A stretch of 64,000 nt of DNA, from NCBI RefSeq assembly GCF_032854445.1, contig NC_088303.1, positions 17,617,501-17,681,500 of the forward strand, given 5' to 3'. How positions within the stretch are numbered: the first letter of the stretch is position 1; the number at the start of each line of letters is the position of its first letter. The DNA is from Liolophura sinensis (taxonomy: Eukaryota > Mollusca > Polyplacophora > Chitonida > Chitonidae). The notes below the pieces were generated by a model that ran no database searches, had not been told where the DNA came from, and worked only from the letters and a program-made list of their open reading frames with translations. Shown in pieces: positions 28,601-34,600 of the stretch. The translations under genes and the position numbers were made by a program.

Positions 28601-31600
28601 AAACTGACCACCATCACATATATAAATTAAGAAATTCTTCAACAACATTAGGTGTTCGAACAACATTCAAACAAACTTCATGGCAACACATTTAAGGTAA
28701 ATGATTCAGCCTTGATAGGTAGAGAGAGGCAAAGACCTACTTACTCTTGGGTCCCATATTCGGATGTCACCTTCGTGCGTTGTGGCAAAAAGGTTCCTGG
28801 TTTTCTTGTTCCATTTGACCTGAGCTGCACCAGCTACATGCAAAACATACATAACACAATTACATGTACAGGTATATATAAATATAAAACACACATAATA
28901 GACATAGGATATACAATGAATGACCCATTATATGGGTCAATATGGGTAAAATTATATTCAGTTTTATTAAACAAGTGGTGTAATTTTCATTATATCAGGA
29001 GTCTAATTATTTTGACGTAATGGGCCACGAATTGCATATCCTATTTATCCCATCATCATTTTGAATGGTTTTAGGCGGCTGACAGAGAAGACAATGTTTG
29101 TTTGACCACTATGTAAATATGATACATAATAATATTGATACATGTGAAATGGTTGGAACTGAACCGCACATTTCACTGAGTATAGTTCTATATAGCATTG
29201 AGGAAATCTGTGATATCTATGAACAGAAAACATGACACACTCCATTAGTGTGCAACAAGATGACGAGCTTTCATTTTTTCCAAAATATCAGCATTCATAA
29301 CTGCTCATTTATCCAAACATTTGGCTCCTAACTTGTTACCTAAATCTAGGTCATATCTCTATGACAACTGACATCACTTGATCACTTGCAAGGTGGGAGG
29401 AGCGGCGATTTTGAAAATATTCAAATTTTAGCTAGTAACATGAATGATTCACCTCAAAACTTATTTGCTGGTCTTACTAACCATCATGGAACTTAGAGAA
29501 TGCAACAAAACAGTGTCTATGATGTTTCGCAGGGCTTGATTTAGGTTCTGTTTTGGACATGTCACGTAGACGTGATGATGAATCACAAGGTCACAGTGGG
29601 ACCAATTATCTTGTTAGATGTGGAAAACAGAATGGACTAGATCTAATAAAAATCTTGATCTTCATACAGACAAGACACCTGTTTGATGCTCAACAAAGTT
29701 GCACGGTAAGTTTACAGGTGTTTAATTTCATGAAAATCGAATGCCGAAGCATGCTGCTGTCGTTAACTGTTAAACTTGTGTTTGTGAGTACCTTGTTTTA
29801 GGTATACAGCGTCAAGCACTTATATCCCAGCCAAGTGTTACTTTTTTTCACATTTCCTGAACATAAACAACCCTCAAATTGGCCAATCCAACAAATATAG
29901 TATTGTCTCCCAAATCAAATTAAAAATGTGCAAAAATTGCACTGAAACGTGCTCGGTCATGTTATACGAAAAGGTTGAGGAATTAGGGTATATATTGTTC
30001 ATGGCAAATTCATCATTATATATTTCTTATAATCTATTCACAATTTATAGTCTCAATGGTTTGCTGACTGGGAAACAGTCCCCCCGAAGAGCTATACATG
30101 TTACACACATCATATATATATACGTGTATAATAATGATTACATAACAGTTTAATGTAACTCTAGCAAGTCAAAACTCACCCACAGTTTGGAAAGCAGATG
30201 ATGGCTTTTTGGGATCTCTAAAGAAGTATACAAAAGAAAGAATTAAAACATTTTCTGCTCCATAGTTGTTAATGACAGTGAAATCAGATGAATTCACATT
30301 TAATTCTGTGAATATTTTACGGGGAAAATTATTCCGTAAAATAGATACCATTTTGACAAAAAAAAAAAAAAAAATGAATAAATAATTACAGAAGTAAAAC
30401 ACATCACAGAACCATGCAAAACATTATTGTTTACAGATTACAAATGAGTTTTACCTGATATCCCACAGATAGGTGAATGTGTCGACTGAACAAGTAGCTA
30501 TCAAGTTGGTGTCAAACGGAGACCAGTCCAGGCCACTGAAACAATAAGGTTGTTAGTCATATACAGATTCTTAAAGAGCCATTTCAGTCAAGATTCTTCC
30601 ATTGATGAATGGAAGAAGAAAGGAACCCTGCTCAGCACAACATGCGTTATTTCATATGCCATGCATGGATTTTCTCATACTAATACCGAGTGCTTACAGA
30701 AACAAAATTTTCATTCATTTCTGTACAAATCGTCCAATGATGTCATTTTTTCCTGGACTAACATAATCTGCAGCATCTTCAATCACACTAAAGCTCATTC
30801 ACGGATGACGGGGTCTTCTCAGCAGGAGACGTCAACTGGAGTTTTGTGAAGTCATAGTAGGGTCAAATGGGATAATGGGACGTCACACAAGGGATGTGTA
30901 CGGAAATGACCGCATGTTTTGTTTTTTGCACTGAACTCCACTGCAGGGTCTGTGAATTGCCCAAGAAGCTTAACGAATCTTTATGTGATAACGGTTTGTA
31001 CACACTATGTACCCATGTCGCATACTAGCCATTTTAGTCTGAAATGTGTATGCACCGGAATGGTTCTTTAAGTCTAACTGAAACAATAATGTTGTTAGTG
31101 ATATACAGATTCTTGGGACACATGTGGTATACGGTATTATATCACATGGTAACATGCCAGGGTGGCATTTCATCATGTTGCAACGTGTAAAAGTGGCATT
31201 TTATCATGTGGCGATATGCGAGAATGGCATTATATCCTTTGGCGACATGTAAAAGTAACAATACATCATAGTGACATGCTAGGATAGCATTATATGAAGT
31301 GTTGACATGTGAAAGTGGCATTATATCAGGTGACAAAATGCAATGGTGGCATTATGTTGAGTGGCAACATGTGAAAGTGGGTTTATATCAGGTAACAAAA
31401 GGCGATGGTGGTATTATGTCGAGTGGGGACATGTGAAAGTGGCGTTATATCACATGGTGAAAGGCAAAGATGGCATTATATTCTATGGTGATATGCCAGG
31501 ATGGCATTATATCAAATGAAAAAGGTATTATATATATATCAGGCGGCGAGATGTGAAAAAGGTATTATATCAGGAGGCGATTGTAAGAGTGGCATTATAT

Positions 31601-34600
31601 CAAGTGGCGACATGTGTAAGTGGCATATCAGGTGAAAATTGAAGACAACATATATTAGCCATCTGTCTCTATAATTCTGGGAACCCTGAGCATTAAACAT
31701 AGACATACATATGAGCAAACGTCAAAGAAAAAATACAAGAAAGTTCCCTGTTACAAGAAAAATTTGGTATACAGATGATAGTACATGTAAGCTAACAGAA
31801 ACAAGTGCCATTCACCGGGATTAGATTACTGAACTGTGCAATTGTGAAACATAAACCACTTACCTTATATTTCGTGTGTGTGCTTTTAAAGAGCAAAACT
31901 GTGTTCCTTGTCTATCAGCAAATGAGCAAACATCCACCCTTTGGTTTGTCTATGCCAATGAATATGAAAGTATAGTGTACTTTATTTAATAAATTTCAGA
32001 TGATCTGCAAAGCAAGATGCTTAAGAAATATAAAAAATACAAAAAAAAGTGCAAATTTGTGATAGCTCTGACATCATCCATATTGAATTTCTCATCATCT
32101 TGCAATCAAGCCCTTCTTAAAAGTGAACTGACTAGGTTAAAGAAAACTTGTTACCAAAAGTGAACTGCCCAGGTTAAAAGGTAGGAGGCATATGCTAAAA
32201 GACAGGATGTCAAAACTTTGACAGACCAACCAACCAGCTGGAAGAACAACCAACTTATAAAGCGACTTAGCTGCAGCTGAAAATAATAGAATTTTATACT
32301 CGAAAGATTTTTAATTCTAAAACAAGAAAAAAAATCCAGTTCAAACATGTCCCCTGTGGTCAGGGTAACTTGGAAGGCTTTCAAATTTCAATACAACGTT
32401 ATTCATACAATATACACTTTTTCCCTTCGAAACACTGTTACTGTACAGCTAGTCAACCAAAAAATTCCAATGTCCTTCAACCTTGTTTCAGTTTACTTTA
32501 TGCGTTTTAAATTTTATTTCGGAGAATTTTATTGGTCAACACCGAATAATGCCTTCAGAATATACCTGAATAAACATCATGGAAACATGTAAAGACATTG
32601 AAGAATTACAGCACGTATAAGTACAAATGATTTTGTTGTTTTATTTGCAACTTGAATGTCTGTATCGAAACGAGATTAAGAGTTAAAGTGAAGGTATGAA
32701 GGGTAGCTTACGGCTGTGGCGAACAGGTTAGCGTTTTCTCGGTGTGGGTTCCACTGCACACAGCTGACTAGCCACTTGCTCTGACGGGGAATCTTCTTCA
32801 CAGAATCAGCAGGAGATGATGCCTTTAAGTTAGCCAGGGCCAAGACCCTTCTCCTGCAACACAGACATTTTAACATGAGCACCAAAACTTTACAATATAT
32901 TTATTTAGTTGGTGTTTTACACCGTACTCCAAAATATTTCACTCATACGATGGCGGCCAGCATTATGGTGGGAGGAAACCAGGCAGTGCCCGGGATAAAC
33001 CCACAACCATCCGCAGGTTGCTGGAAGACCTTCCCACTTATGGCCAGAGAGGAAGCCAGCATGAGCTGGACTCACATTGACCGTTTTATAATATAAATAA
33101 AATTTTAAAGCAGTATTTGGCGTCGCATATTAAATTATAAAACATACGCATATAAATAATATATTGATCAACACTAGGGTGAAAGAGGAAGAGAAAATAA
33201 CTTGGTTCTGGCAGGTAAGTTTCTAGACAAAACTGTTATGAATTATTATACATATCACTGAAATAAATATTAACAATGGGTTTGATTAGAAAATAGTAAC
33301 ATACCTGTACCTATGTACGCCCAATATAGCTACAATGCTAAAAAACATTAATACTACTTGCACAAAAGTTTTCTTCTACATGTAGCAGACAGATCAATGT
33401 ACACTAAAATCGTTTTACATGTGCCTCGTATGTTTTTCTATATATACAGTCAATAGACATAAGTATTCGTCACATCAAACATGGCGCCATGCTGCATGAC
33501 ATTTTTATCAGTAACTTCAGTTGTAGTTTCAAGGTAAAAGAAGATGTGTCTTACATCAAAACTTAGTGAGACTATCACAAATTCACAGACTACGCAGGCT
33601 CTGTGCACAGGTGTGTTATCATCCATGAAAATGTAATCATTATCAGGAAAATGACGGGCTATAACAGGCCATAAATTATTATCAATTATCTCAATATATT
33701 TCTGACGACTTATGTTACCATCTACCGCCACTGATGTTCCAGCACCATTATAACAGACACAGCCCCAGACCATCAATGTTATCTTCCTCTGAGATGGCAG
33801 GCAGACAAGATGCCTGTTTTCTACACATATAAACGCAATTGTCCGTCCCGATCACGACTTATCATATTATCACATATCATATTTTTCCACTCTTGACCAT
33901 TGGTCCAGTTCCTCATTTCCTTACACCATCTTACACGCTATTTCTTGTTCACTTCACAAACTGCCATTTTCATCTTTGCAACTCGTCTTTTGTACTGCTT
34001 GCTGTAATTTTCTTGACACAGTTTTCAGACAAAATTGATGATCCTTCCTCTCATTTAATTGGCTGGTCAAATCTGTCGAATTTAATCTCCTGTTATATTT
34101 CACAAGGCGAAATAAACATTTTTTCCCTCCTGTTTCCAAGCTTGTTTTAAACATTACCCTCCACTCAAAATTTACTTAAAATGCTGGTAACTGTCGTCCT
34201 GGGAATGTCAAGCATGCGTGCCAACTCTGATTTACATGGAGTAAGAAGTGAAGCTATTACAATCATTCCTCCCTCCCGTATGATCAACATGTGAACTGTT
34301 GTTTCGCAGTGCATAAGCACCAAGTAAGCAAATTTTACAATGGTGAAGACCACTGCCAGTACTTACCCAGCCAACAATGCCCATTCTCCCTGACAATCCA
34401 CTGCCATAACATCGGCCTAGACCATGGAAATAGATAGAAATGCATGTATAACACGACACAGAGGCTAACAAAGAAGTTTCCAGAATTCTTTAAATGGATA
34501 ATTGGGTAGAAGGAGTTTGTTTAACAAAATATGATAAATCGGTTATGAGTAGCAAGAACTGACATCCATAAATGTATAAGTCAAGGAGAATACATGGATA

